From: Calothrix sp. PCC 7716
Lineage (GTDB): Bacteria > Cyanobacteriota > Cyanobacteriia > Cyanobacteriales > Nostocaceae
Direction: 5' to 3'
Length of the DNA stretch: 64,000 nt
Assembly (NCBI RefSeq): GCF_019977735.1
Contig: NZ_AP025018.1
Location: forward strand, 10,668,580-10,732,579
The notes beneath the pieces are model-generated. The model saw only the letters and a list, made by a program, of their open reading frames with translations, ran no database searches and was not told the origin of the DNA. The number at the start of each line of letters is the position of its first letter. Positions within the stretch are counted from its first letter, which is position 1. Shown piece after piece: positions 18,033 through 26,346 of the stretch. The translations under genes were made by a program, and so were the position numbers.

Positions 18033-19427
18033 ATGATGAATAAAAAAATGAAACCACTTAACCCCATAAAATCACCTGCATTTCTTCAAAAATTGCAATG
18101 GGTCGCCAATCCTGTAGGATACATGGAAAATGCGGTTCTTAAATATCCAGATATTTTTAGCGCTAATATTTTTAACTCTGAGAATAAACTTGTATTCGTT
18201 AACCACCCTCAAGCTATCCAAGAAATTCTAACTAATGACCGAAAGAAATTCAGTGCCCCAGGAGAATATAACGGCATATTAAAACCTCTAATTGGCGATT
18301 ATTCAGTGATTATGCTTGATGGTGAAAATCATCGCAAACGGCGCCAGTTAGTAATGCCATCATTTCATGGTGAGCGAATGAAAGCATATGGTGATTTAAT
18401 CGTTAATCTTACCAAAAAAGTGATGGACTCAATTGCATTGAACCAGCATTTTTTGGCACGCTCGGCAATGCAAAAAATATCAATGCAAGTTATTCTTCAG
18501 TCAGTTTTTGGCTTGTATGACGGTACACGCTGCCAGCAACTCAAAGATTTAATGGGAAAAATGTCAGAAATTTTTAAATCCCCTTTTTCCTCAAGCTTCC
18601 TATTTTTCCCTTTTCTACAAAAAGATTTAGGCGCCGCAAGTCCTTGGGGTAGTTTTTTACGTCAGCGCTCCTCAGTTGACCAATTAATATATGCTGAGAT
18701 TGCCGAACGCCGAGAAAACCCAGACCCAAACCGGATTGATATTTTATCATTATTAATGTCCGCGCGCGATGAACAGGGACAAGGTTTAACTGATAAAGAG
18801 TTACGCGACGAGTTAATGACGCTGTTATTTGCTGGGCATGAGACAACAGCAACCGCAATGGCATGGGGTTTATACTGGAGTCAACATATACCTGAAACTA
18901 ACGAAAAAATCCTTAGTGAAATAAATAAATTAGGTGAAAATAATGACCCAGTAAGTCTTTCTAAATTACCTTACTTGACAGCATTCTGTAACGAAACATT
19001 GCGAATTAATCCAGTTGCAATGCTGACATTTCCGCGTGTTGCTCAAGAACAAGTAGAAATTTTAGGGTATCAAATAGAACCTCAAACTATTATAATGGGC
19101 TGCATATATCTCGTACATCATCGTGAAGAATTATACCCCCAGTCAAAACAATTTAAACCAGAGCGTTTTCTAGAACGTCAGTTTTCCCCCTATGAATTCA
19201 TGCCTTTTGGTGGTGGTGTACGTCGCTGTCTGGGTGAAGCTTTAGCTATATTCGAGATGAAATTGGTTATCGCTACAATTTTGTCTAATTACCAATTATC
19301 ACTAATTGACTCAAAACCAGAAATTCCCCGTCGTCGTGGTGTAACTCTGGCGCCTGCAAAGGGAGTCAAAATGGTCATAACAGGAAAACGCGCGCGTCAA
19401 GAACGAGTAATGGTTACTACTGCGTAA
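18033..19427 (+). CDS. Cytochrome P450, CYP110-like
   Basis: 464 residues, full length. Haem-binding loop FMPFGGGVRRCLGEAL with the axial Cys, oxygen-activation helix LLFAGHETTATAMAW, and ExxR motif NETLRINP are all intact. Overall similarity is to the CYP110 group common in filamentous cyanobacteria, which oxidise fatty acids, alkanes or terpenes. No membrane anchor and no fused reductase, so it needs ferredoxin and a reductase. Alternative starts at 18036 and 18048 cannot be excluded. Confidence 0.93.
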   Translation: MMNKKMKPLNPIKSPAFLQKLQWVANPVGYMENAVLKYPDIFSANIFNSENKLVFVNHPQAIQEILTNDRKKFSAPGEYNGILKPLIGDYSVIMLDGENHRKRRQLVMPSFHGERMKAYGDLIVNLTKKVMDSIALNQHFLARSAMQKISMQVILQSVFGLYDGTRCQQLKDLMGKMSEIFKSPFSSSFLFFPFLQKDLGAASPWGSFLRQRSSVDQLIYAEIAERRENPDPNRIDILSLLMSARDEQGQGLTDKELRDELMTLLFAGHETTATAMAWGLYWSQHIPETNEKILSEINKLGENNDPVSLSKLPYLTAFCNETLRINPVAMLTFPRVAQEQVEILGYQIEPQTIIMGCIYLVHHREELYPQSKQFKPERFLERQFSPYEFMPFGGGVRRCLGEALAIFEMKLVIATILSNYQLSLIDSKPEIPRRRGVTLAPAKGVKMVITGKRARQERVMVTTA

Positions 19428-19479
19428 TTTCTACTAATATAGATATATTACTTCACATTAGTTAACAAAAGTCAAATTT

Positions 19480-19611
19480 ATGCAGTCTGACCGTCAAAAG
19501 AAAATCATGGAACACTTAAGCCGCAGTAAGGGTGATTTTATCAACCCCAAGCTTGACTCAGCTTCTCGTAAGCAGCAAATTATGGATCATGTCCGGTTAA
19601 GTAAAGGTTAG
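19480..19611 (+). CDS. 43-aa small protein with a duplicated motif
   Basis: Starts MQSDRQKKIMEHLSRSKG and ends RKQQIMDHVRLSKG. The two 13-residue motifs (QKKIMEHLSRSKG and KQQIMDHVRLSKG) are clear repeats joined by a Pro-containing linker. The gene is followed immediately by a long inverted repeat. Conservation of the protein repeat despite differing codons suggests a real small protein. Function unknown. Confidence 0.6.
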   Translation: MQSDRQKKIMEHLSRSKGDFINPKLDSASRKQQIMDHVRLSKG

Positions 19612-19680
19612 GCAACGGATGTAACGGATGTAACGGATAGATGAATTAACCATCCGTTACATCCGTTTATCATCCGTTGC
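19612..19680. terminator. Long inverted repeat, convergent terminator
   Basis: GCAACGGATGTAACGGATG... pairs with ...ATCCGTTACATCC and ATCATCCGTTGC over 69 bp. It lies between the small gene ending at 19611 and the minus-strand acyltransferase stop at 19670, so it overlaps the end of the latter. The 9-bp unit GTAACGGAT is itself tandemly repeated within each arm. Confidence 0.75.
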
Positions 19681-21106
19681 CAATCATGCTTTGTAAAGCT
19701 TTGTGTAGGTCTTGGGTTAGTTCGGTGACAGTTTTTCTTGCTGACTGACGGTTTTGTTTGTAGCTTTGCCAATATTGAGTTACTGATATTGGTTTGCCGA
19801 CTGTGACTTTTGACTGGCGCCAACCTAAGTTAGGGCGCCCAGGAAATGTATCATCTTGAAGACGGGACATCATGTCATATATTAGTAGTGTTGTTTCGGC
19901 GAAGCGCTCGAATGTTGGTTTATCTTTAATATAAGTGGCAGTAACAGCAACAAAACTTTCTACTAAACGCATATGCTGCATTCTTTTTGCTGCTTCTGTT
20001 GCTGCCCAGTCGGCAAGTCCGCGCGTTAGTGGTGTTAATGTATCTAAAGAAGGCAAATCTTCACGATAAATATAACTCCATCCTGCTTCTTCTAAACGGC
20101 GACAACGGTCAATAAAGTTTCCTTGTGCTGGTAAACCAAAGTGTTGCTCGCTTACACGCAAGGCTATATCCTGTAAACGGTGAAGACGAGCAATGATAAG
20201 TTCGGTGGTATCAGATGATAAGTCTAAGTCAATTGGTACAAGGGTTTGATGATAAAAACGTTGATAAAAATCTTCCATTTCTGAAAGTATACGTTCTGCA
20301 AGACGCAGTATACGCTGGTAATTAATTTCTTCCCGTTTAGATGCAGGTTCTATTGATATTGTCTCAAGTCCACTCATCGCTTCTAATTTACTCAATAACC
20401 AATCAAGTTTTTTCCAAGGAGGGTTAGGGTAACTGTATTGAATGGTTATCGGGACTATAAATACTTCTTCCGAACGATTGGCTTTTTGTAAATCTTCTAT
20501 ACACCAAAATGCTAACTGGGCAACACCTGGTTCTAATGGACTTACTTTACCACTGTGTCCATTAGTGGCGCCTTCTGGTGCTATAGCGATAGGTATATTA
20601 CTATTGACAAATAACTCGCGCGCTGTTTGTAAACCAGTTCTGTCAACTCTTTTACCTCGACGAATAGGAAATCCACCTAAGAATGAGAAAAATTTTCCTA
20701 ACCAATCACCTGCCCATATAGTCATACCTCGTTCGTAAATAAAATGGGAATGAACGGGGTCTTTTAATTTAATACCATGCTCACGGGCACTTTTGGGAAT
20801 AGCACGCGAGATTAAATAAAGCATTGATAGGGGGTCATCAACTTCGGGATGACGGAATGCCATTAAGAAGCGAACCTTACCTGCTTGGAATTGTTCATAT
20901 AGTTTAGCTAACTCTAAAGCGTTCTCTGTTTCAACTCGAATAATTCTCGCAGGTAACCAACGTCGAAGACGAAAGCGCAATAGTACAGGTAACAACCATT
21001 GGACTATCTGAAGGAAAAATCGGTTAAAATTTGGGGCTATAAACTTTAATGGGGGTTGAACGCTTTTTATTTCTTCAGACAAGGCTTGTTCTCCAGATTC
21101 AATCAA
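19670..21106 (-). CDS. PlsC-like glycerol-phosphate acyltransferase
   Basis: 478 residues. The acyltransferase domain lies in the N-terminal half: HX4D motif FRHPEVDD, glycine/arginine motif GFPIRRGKRVDRTGL, and APEGATNGHSG in place of the FPEGTRS substrate loop. A hydrophobic stretch near residue 30 (FLQIVQWLLPVLLRF) suggests membrane association. The C-terminal ~200 residues are helical and unassigned. It belongs to the 1-acyl-sn-glycerol-3-phosphate acyltransferase superfamily; whether it makes phosphatidic acid or another lipid is not shown by the sequence. Confidence 0.88.
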   Translation of the reverse strand: MIESGEQALSEEIKSVQPPLKFIAPNFNRFFLQIVQWLLPVLLRFRLRRWLPARIIRVETENALELAKLYEQFQAGKVRFLMAFRHPEVDDPLSMLYLISRAIPKSAREHGIKLKDPVHSHFIYERGMTIWAGDWLGKFFSFLGGFPIRRGKRVDRTGLQTARELFVNSNIPIAIAPEGATNGHSGKVSPLEPGVAQLAFWCIEDLQKANRSEEVFIVPITIQYSYPNPPWKKLDWLLSKLEAMSGLETISIEPASKREEINYQRILRLAERILSEMEDFYQRFYHQTLVPIDLDLSSDTTELIIARLHRLQDIALRVSEQHFGLPAQGNFIDRCRRLEEAGWSYIYREDLPSLDTLTPLTRGLADWAATEAAKRMQHMRLVESFVAVTATYIKDKPTFERFAETTLLIYDMMSRLQDDTFPGRPNLGWRQSKVTVGKPISVTQYWQSYKQNRQSARKTVTELTQDLHKALQSMIGNG

Positions 21107-21288
21107 TCTTGCCTACCGCATCAAAGATATAAAAGTATACATTACTTTGCCTTCTTGGGTCGCAGTGGCTTTCTCGAAACATCTCTAATTCTAGAATTTT
21201 GCTTGAAGTTCGGGTGAAACACTTGGTGGCATAATCATAAAGATAGGCGCCTTATTAAGCGGCAAGTTAGTTATATAACATCAAAATA

Positions 21289-21774
21289 ATGATAATTATC
21301 GTCATGGGTGTATCAGGTTCAGGTAAATCAACGATTGGCAAAATGCTAGCAGACTCGTTGGGCTACGAATTTCACGATGCCGATGATTATCATCCTCAAT
21401 TTAATGTCAGTAAAATGCAACAAGGTATTCCCCTCACAGATGCAGATAGAATACCTTGGTTAGAAATATTACAAGCTTTAATTCACAAATGGTTATTAGA
21501 ACATCGTTCTGCTGTACTAGCTTGCTCCGCACTAAAAGCTAGTTATCGTCAATATCTTAACGGTAACGATGAAATTAAAATAGTTTATCTATTTGGTTCA
21601 TTTGAAACAATCGAAGCTCGACTAAAACGGCGCCAAAATCATTTTATGCCCGAAACACTGCTCCAAAGTCAGTTTAATACCCTCGAAGAACCATCAAACA
21701 GCATCAAAGTAGACATTTCATCTTCCCCCGAAACCATCGTCCAGCAAATACGCGCACACCTAACACTACCGTAG
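21289..21774 (+). CDS. gntK: Gluconokinase
   Basis: 161 residues. ATP-dependent phosphorylation of gluconate to 6-phosphogluconate, feeding the oxidative pentose-phosphate pathway. P-loop MGVSGSGKSTIG at the N-terminus, FHDADDYHP substrate loop, LTDADRIPWL and ACSALKASYR are all hallmarks of the GntK family, and the length is normal. The TAG stop belongs to a GTAGGTTGGG repeat. Confidence 0.95.
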   Translation: MIIIVMGVSGSGKSTIGKMLADSLGYEFHDADDYHPQFNVSKMQQGIPLTDADRIPWLEILQALIHKWLLEHRSAVLACSALKASYRQYLNGNDEIKIVYLFGSFETIEARLKRRQNHFMPETLLQSQFNTLEEPSNSIKVDISSSPETIVQQIRAHLTLP

Positions 21775-21830
21775 GTTGGGAAGCCACCTCCGTGCTTGAG
21801 GAAACCCGCGCCATCAGAGAGCGGCGCCCA
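21771..21830 (+). repeat. GTAGGTTGGG element overlapping the gntK stop
   Basis: Begins GTAGGTTGGGAAGCC at the last codon of gntK. The rest of the spacer to 21900 shows no gene. Confidence 0.6.
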
Positions 21831-21905
21831 TCATAGCGAGCGCCTGTCGATTACCCTAGATACATAAGTTGTACCCTATGACCCAACGTTGGAAAGGCAC
21901 TTGGC

Positions 21906-21956
21906 TTGACAATTAAGCAAATGCTTAAGTATAATTTTAGTTAAGCATTTGCTTAA
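21906..21956 (+). promoter_or_regulatory. Promoter with twin palindromic operators
   Basis: A consensus -35 TTGACA (21906-21911) and -10 TATAAT (21930-21935) are separated by 18 bp. A perfect palindrome TTAAGCAAATGCTTAA fills the spacer (21913-21928), and a second, TTAAGCATTTGCTTAA (21941-21956), lies at the expected transcription start. The two sites are reverse complements of each other, 28 bp apart. Binding of a dimeric repressor, for example of ArsR or MarR type, to both would block the promoter. No regulator gene is adjacent. Confidence 0.8.
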
Positions 21957-22039
21957 TTATCTCTATGAGTCGAACAACCATGAACTACCAAACCAACTGG
22001 TATTACTGGTTACAACAAAAATTACCTGGAGTATTGACT

Positions 22040-22435
22040 ATGAGGGAGAATCAGCAGTTTCTGCAATATTTATACGAAGCCTTCAACAAAGGCGAGATTG
22101 AAACAATCATCTCGGTGATGCACCCTGACGTGAAATGGGCAAACGGGGTGGAAGGCGGTTTCGTTTATGGACGCGACGCGGTGCGCGAATACTGGACTAA
22201 TCAGTATAAGGTTATTCAAGTGCAGCTTGAAACCTTAAAATTCGAGACGGATGAAAACAATCGAAATATTGTTACCGTTCATCAAATCGTCAGAGATTTA
22301 CAGGGCAATTTGCTCGCAGATGCAACAATTCAGCAAATCTTTACTATTGAGAATAATTTGATTAGTCTTTATGAAATTGGCGAAACCGAAACAATCCAAG
22401 AGATGATTAAAAAAACAAAAACTGCTAATAAGTAA
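22040..22435 (+). CDS. SnoaL-like / NTF2-fold protein
   Basis: About 131 residues from MRENQQFLQYLYEAFNKGE, which matches the usual start of SnoaL-like proteins. A GGAG ribosome site lies about 10 bp upstream, so I prefer it to the ATG at 21965. The NTF2-like pattern is present: helix 1 (LYEAFNKGEIETI), MHPDVKWANG, the GRDAVREYW motif and C-terminal strands (VTVHQIVRDLQGN). Substrate unknown; members bind small molecules or isomerise polyketides. It is controlled by the twin-operator promoter just upstream, so a ligand-inducible detoxifying role is plausible. Confidence 0.82.
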   Translation: MRENQQFLQYLYEAFNKGEIETIISVMHPDVKWANGVEGGFVYGRDAVREYWTNQYKVIQVQLETLKFETDENNRNIVTVHQIVRDLQGNLLADATIQQIFTIENNLISLYEIGETETIQEMIKKTKTANK

Positions 22436-22438
22436 TTG

Positions 22439-22650
22439 GGAAGGCAGTTACAATTCGAGCCGCAAAGGTAAAACTTTAGTAGAGGTTTATGCAACTGACC
22501 AGGCTATTTGGATTGGATTATTACAGAAGATTTAATTATTGGCGCAATATCTCAGTAAACAATCAGGCGCCATTAGATATGCTTTTACAGTAATCAGTTC
22601 AATCGCTGGGTTGATGGCAAATTGACACAGTACTGTCAAGGTATTTCTGG
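22439..22650 (+). pseudogene. Possible gene debris, unidentified
   Basis: Two short frames read as protein-like: NWEGSYNSSRKGKTLVEVY...WIGLLQKI ending near 22535, and FNRWVDGKLTQYCQGISG ending in KKY-stop near 22650. They are in different frames and have no start codon. They may be remains of one lost gene. I do not recognise the family. Confidence 0.3.
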
Positions 22651-22770
22651 CAAAAAGTATTAACTTTACACAATCTTCATAAAAGGGCGGTTAAATGTGA
22701 GTTGATTGCAAAGCAAGCGGATGCAGTAAATCAAACTAAGTATTAATGAAGTAGGAATGGTGAAAATAAA

Positions 22771-22793
22771 AAAAGCCGGGAACTTCCGGCTTT
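22771..22793 (-). terminator. Rho-independent terminator of the 62-aa gene
   Basis: On the minus strand AAAGCCGGAAGTTCCCGGCTTT forms a GC-rich hairpin followed by a run of T residues, about 30 bp after the stop of the small gene at 22823. Confidence 0.85.
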
Positions 22794-22822
22794 AGAGGTT
22801 ATTGTTAGCACCGTTTTTCAGC

Positions 22823-23011
22823 TTATTTTTTTGGTTTTGGCAGTCGCGAGCAGCAACCCGTAAATGCATGAACCAAAAGTGCAGTTAAAACACGGGAAGA
22901 CAATCCCAAAATAATAGAACCGATCAAGGTAGGATGAGGGCAGCCACACTCAAACTGATGTTCCGCAACAGTTGGCGCTGATGCAGGAATTTCAATCAGG
23001 GGATTATTCAA
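22823..23011 (-). CDS. 62-aa small hydrophobic peptide with own terminator
   Basis: Starts at a TTG (MNNPLIEIPASAPTVAEHQF) 7 bp after a strong AAGGAAG ribosome site. The middle has ECGCPHP, then a hydrophobic stretch TLIGSIILGLSSRVLTALL, and the end is HAFTGCCSRLPKPKK with a Cys pair and a basic tail. The intrinsic terminator right behind it supports a real, separately expressed gene. It might be a membrane peptide, a toxin, or a ribosomal peptide precursor with a leader and a Cys-rich core. No known family recognised. Confidence 0.6.
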   Translation of the reverse strand: MNNPLIEIPASAPTVAEHQFECGCPHPTLIGSIILGLSSRVLTALLVHAFTGCCSRLPKPKK

Positions 23012-23065
23012 AGTAATCTTCCTTTTTAATAAAGTTTGTGAAGCGGCAGTACACCTGATTTACAT

Positions 23066-23131
23066 AGAAGCTCTATGACACATTAATGGTAAATTCCAGG
23101 TTTACTAAAATAAATGTGACATAGAGCTTCT
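23066..23131. repeat. 17-bp inverted repeat with one mismatch
   Basis: AGAAGCTCTATGACACA (23066-23082) faces TGTGACATAGAGCTTCT (23115-23131) across 32 bp. It lies in the divergent spacer between the 62-aa gene and 23495. It may be an operator pair, an RNA hairpin or the ends of a tiny element. Nothing else is evident in 23132-23494. Confidence 0.6.
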
Positions 23132-23494
23132 TGGTCATTTCTACATCAATAAAATTTACTTAACAGGACAATTAATACTGAGACACGGAAAAATAATGTT
23201 ATTTATCAGTAACATATTGTACAAAAAGCTATGTAAAATTAAGCACTAAACTCTTTAGTGTAGCACATATAAAGAGTAACTATAAGAAACCAAAAATCTG
23301 GTTAATTCAGGTGCGACGGTTTGGCATTTGCTGGCATACGAACGCACTTGTTGGGAATCCATCCAGGCACAGTATCACGATTATTGAGTACTAATGTTCG
23401 CTTAAATTTTTTAGGCGCCACTGATCAGTTAGGGTGCAGTTGAGGGCGTAAAATGGTAGAAAGCAAAACACCCATAGTAATCGAGTACTAAACA

Positions 23495-24019
23495 ATGTCA
23501 CTAATCGAATATTTAGTAGAGCGCGGTGATTGGCGCTCTTCCCTTCGTAGAAGCTTTGAGGGAGCAATTCGTTTATTACAAACAGATAGATATGGTCGAT
23601 GCTCAAGCGCCGTCGATGATGTCAAAAGTTGGTTAGCTGTGGGTGGTGTTAGTCGTGTTAAGCTTCAACTCGACCGTGAGATGAAATATAGCCGTTTTGA
23701 TGAAAACCACCGACAGGAGATTCGTGAATTTTTGGGTCAATTAATACAGGAAAACCAGCGTCCTTTATTGAGATTGATGGCTGACCATATCATTCCTTGG
23801 GACAAAGCTGATTTTTTAGCAACTTGCAGCACTAATGAATCAGATTTTGAGAAAATGTTAGAACAAATTGCCTCCGATGCCAAGCCGTTTGAAAGTTGGA
23901 TGTTAGCTAACGGCTATACCCAAGAAGATATTAACTATATTTATCAAATTATTGATGAGTGGCTTGTCAAAAATGGATTGCGTCTCCCCATACCGCTCAA
24001 CGACCCTTATTTGAATTGA
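23495..24019 (+). CDS. Unknown 174-aa soluble protein
   Basis: No family recognised. The protein is largely helical, charged and without membrane segments. Recognisable stretches include LVERGDWRSSLRRSFEGAI, the charged REIREFLGQLIQENQRP, and a C-terminal helical pair LANGYTQEDINYIYQIIDEW. Codon use and GGCGCC content of the surroundings are ordinary. It stands alone on the plus strand, with a 62-bp inverted repeat downstream. Confidence 0.7.
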   Translation: MSLIEYLVERGDWRSSLRRSFEGAIRLLQTDRYGRCSSAVDDVKSWLAVGGVSRVKLQLDREMKYSRFDENHRQEIREFLGQLIQENQRPLLRLMADHIIPWDKADFLATCSTNESDFEKMLEQIASDAKPFESWMLANGYTQEDINYIYQIIDEWLVKNGLRLPIPLNDPYLN

Positions 24020-24078
24020 TATTATAGTACTGATGTTTGGTATTTTTGAAGGCGCCGTTAAACATGTTTGTTGTGAAT

Positions 24079-24140
24079 ACAGGCGCCTATAATTAATCAG
24101 AGTTCTTCCCAAACACTTGGACTTACTTATAGGCGCCTGT
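24079..24140. terminator. 14-bp perfect inverted repeat built on GGCGCC
   Basis: ACAGGCGCCTATAA (24079-24092) and TTATAGGCGCCTGT (24127-24140) are exact reverse complements 34 bp apart, and the second is followed by TTTAAG. Each arm contains the palindrome AGGCGCCT. It could end transcription of the gene at 23495. Confidence 0.5.
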
Positions 24141-24157
24141 TTTAAGATTGGTTGGAA

Positions 24158-24322
24158 CTAACTACCTGGAGATGTTTTTTGCATCAACTTCACCATTTTT
24201 TCTCCCACACCTGTTGCTGATGCTGGATTTTGCCCCGTTACCAAACGGTCACTTACAACTACATGTGATTGAAAATTAGCTGCCTTGGTGTGTTTGGCCC
24301 CGCGAGCAATTAATTTAGACTA
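24158..24322 (-). pseudogene. DJ-1/PfpI (type 1 glutamine amidotransferase) C-terminal remnant
   Basis: Minus-strand frame reads KLIARGAKHTKAANFQSHVV, then SDRLVTGQNPASATGVGEKM and a stop at 24158. This is the typical C-terminus of DJ-1/PfpI/HSP31 proteins (LVTGQNPASA). The upstream three quarters, including the nucleophile Cys, are missing, and an in-frame stop precedes it. Confidence 0.7.
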
Positions 24323-24352
24323 CAGATTTGTCACCAAAAAATAATGCTAAAA

Positions 24353-24787
24353 TTATGAGTCCTCTGATATCGGTGCAAACTGTGCAAATAAATCTGCCCC
24401 TGTCAAATTCTTGGTTTCATTCGCAAATGAATAATATTCCGGCTTTTCATCAATGAAAACCTGATGGTCGAAAATAAGACCTTCGTGGTTATCGAAGAGT
24501 CCAACTGGCATATAGTATTGGTTGTTTTGTTTTAACTTATAAAATAGATGGGTGCCGCACTTCTGACAGAATCCACGTTCTGCCCATTCGGAAGATTGAT
24601 AAACACCAATGCTATCTTCACCCTCAAAACTAACATCGGCGCCACACTCAGCAGCTAAGAAAGCTCCTCCACCCCACTTTCTACACATGTTGCAATGGCA
24701 AGCTCCTACAAAATTACTCATACTTGTAGCGGATATGCTTACCGCCCCACACAAACAGCTACCTTTGGCAACGTTAACATTAGTCAT
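24353..24787 (-). CDS. GFA/CENP-V family zinc protein
   Basis: About 144 residues from MTNVNVAKGSCLCGAVS. I chose ATG 24787 because AGGAGAG precedes it by 6 bp. Family Zn ligands are visible: CLCG, CHCNMCRKWGG and FCQKCGTHLFY. Members resemble glutathione-dependent formaldehyde-activating enzyme; actual activity in this family is uncertain. It follows the DJ-1 remnant on the same strand, and DJ-1 proteins also deal with reactive aldehydes, so the two may once have been an operon. Confidence 0.9.
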   Translation of the reverse strand: MTNVNVAKGSCLCGAVSISATSMSNFVGACHCNMCRKWGGGAFLAAECGADVSFEGEDSIGVYQSSEWAERGFCQKCGTHLFYKLKQNNQYYMPVGLFDNHEGLIFDHQVFIDEKPEYYSFANETKNLTGADLFAQFAPISEDS

Positions 24788-24975
24788 GTTTTTCTCTCCT
24801 ATGCAAAGGTTTTTATCTTTGGCGCCATCCTTTATCATATACAAATTCTGCAATTAGCTGGCACCGTAGTTAATAAACGTGAGGGTTGCAGAAATTGAAG
24901 AATTATAACATTATGACTATTGCATATCCTGTATGTTGGCGAATAATCAAGCGTGATATTTAATACAACAATACT

Positions 24976-25007
24976 CTTGTGGGATGGGCATCCTTGCCCG
25001 TCCCTTT
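24976..25007. repeat. CTTGTGGA...GGCATCC hairpin repeat
   Basis: CTTGTGGGATGGGCATCC followed by TTGCCCGTCCC folds into a strong hairpin. Same family as copies at 34053, 36195, 55597 and 63160. Confidence 0.75.
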
Positions 25008-25019
25008 AATGTTGGGTTC

Positions 25020-25988
25020 CTACGATGATAAAAATGCTTCAACTTCGGCGAGAGTAGGTTGGGAAGCGATGGCGCCTGGTTTTAGAGTCGTTAATGCACC
25101 AACTGCACTTGCATATCGTATAATGTTGCGCGCGGTTTCTTTATCTTTAAGACTTGGAATACCGTGAGTTAATAGTTGATGAATAAAGCCAGCGAGAAAA
25201 CTATCTCCGGCGCCTGTTGTATCGACTACAGATACAGGAAAAGCAGGTAACTTACCCTCGTTTTCATCTAAACAATAAGCACAACCGTTGTCACCGTCTG
25301 TTACTAACACACCTTCAACTGTGTCTAAACGGTAATTAATAGCACCTGCATCGCTGGTATCAAATAACCATTCAGCTTCTTCTTTGGCAAGCTTAACAAA
25401 ATCTACTTTTTTAAAGATTTTACGAATTATATCCGGTGCTTCTTCTGGATTATGCCAAAATACTGGGCGCCAGTTCACGTCAAGAATAATTTTCATGTCG
25501 TATTTTTCCGCCAAGTCTAAAGCGTGATGTACAGCTTTGGCGCTTTCTGGATAAGCAAGCTCTAAAGTGCCTAAAACTAAAATATCTGCTGCTTCAAATA
25601 ATGATGGTGGTAATTCTTTTGCGTTGAGACGTGTATCAGCAAACTCGCTAGTATCGTAATTACCGAACCCCGCAAAAGTCCGGTCGCCGCTTAAACTTCT
25701 TGTTACATATACTTGCCGCGTTGGCGCCGACGATGACCGTTGTAAACCAGTTGTATCAACCCCAACATCATTTAAAAGCTTTACTAATTCATTACCAGGT
25801 TCATCTTCACCCACACAACCAACGAAACCCGCAGGTATTCCCAACTTGACTAGCGCACAAGCAACATTAGCTGGCGCCCCCCCTGGATAGGGAGTCCATG
25901 ACTCAACTGAAGAGAGGTCACGTCCTAGTTGGTCAGCTAAGAGGTCAAATAAAACTTCGCCGAGACACAATACACGGGGATTACTCAT
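25020..25988 (-). CDS. PfkB-family fructokinase
   Basis: 322 residues. Phosphorylates fructose to fructose-6-phosphate. N-terminal signature YPGGAPANVACALVKLG and C-terminal signature DTTGAGDSFLAGF (catalytic Asp) are intact, and the opening CLGEVLFDLLAD is typical of fructokinases. Length is normal. In diazotrophic filaments it would serve sucrose catabolism, but no sucrose genes are adjacent. Confidence 0.92.
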   Translation of the reverse strand: MSNPRVLCLGEVLFDLLADQLGRDLSSVESWTPYPGGAPANVACALVKLGIPAGFVGCVGEDEPGNELVKLLNDVGVDTTGLQRSSSAPTRQVYVTRSLSGDRTFAGFGNYDTSEFADTRLNAKELPPSLFEAADILVLGTLELAYPESAKAVHHALDLAEKYDMKIILDVNWRPVFWHNPEEAPDIIRKIFKKVDFVKLAKEEAEWLFDTSDAGAINYRLDTVEGVLVTDGDNGCAYCLDENEGKLPAFPVSVVDTTGAGDSFLAGFIHQLLTHGIPSLKDKETARNIIRYASAVGALTTLKPGAIASQPTLAEVEAFLSS

Positions 25989-26346
25989 GCGCTCCTGTCC
26001 GTTTCTTTAGAAGGACAATTCCATCTAGAAAATTTACTACTAAAAATCTACAATAATTTTGACCCACCATCGGCAGTTGTTCACACAAATCTACAAGAAC
26101 TTTTATTACTGATTTAACCTGTATGCTTCAAAAACAACATTTCACCTTTGAATGCGCTGGTATTTTCTTCATATATAGCGTATAATAAAAAACTAAGTGA
26201 CACAAAAATGTGCCACGGCTAACTGCTCAATTAAAGAATTATTCATTATCGTATTACCGCTAACAGTTGAAACACCGACCAGGCAAAGAATCTTCTAGAA
26301 TGAGAAAGAGCGATTGAGTACATATACTAGGAGGATTCGAGAAAAC
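25989..26346. other. Spacer between fructokinase and the LuxR-type gene
   Basis: AT-rich and divergent. A TATAAT lies at 26181-26186 without a convincing -35. No open frame, hairpin or RNA gene was recognised. Confidence 0.4.
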
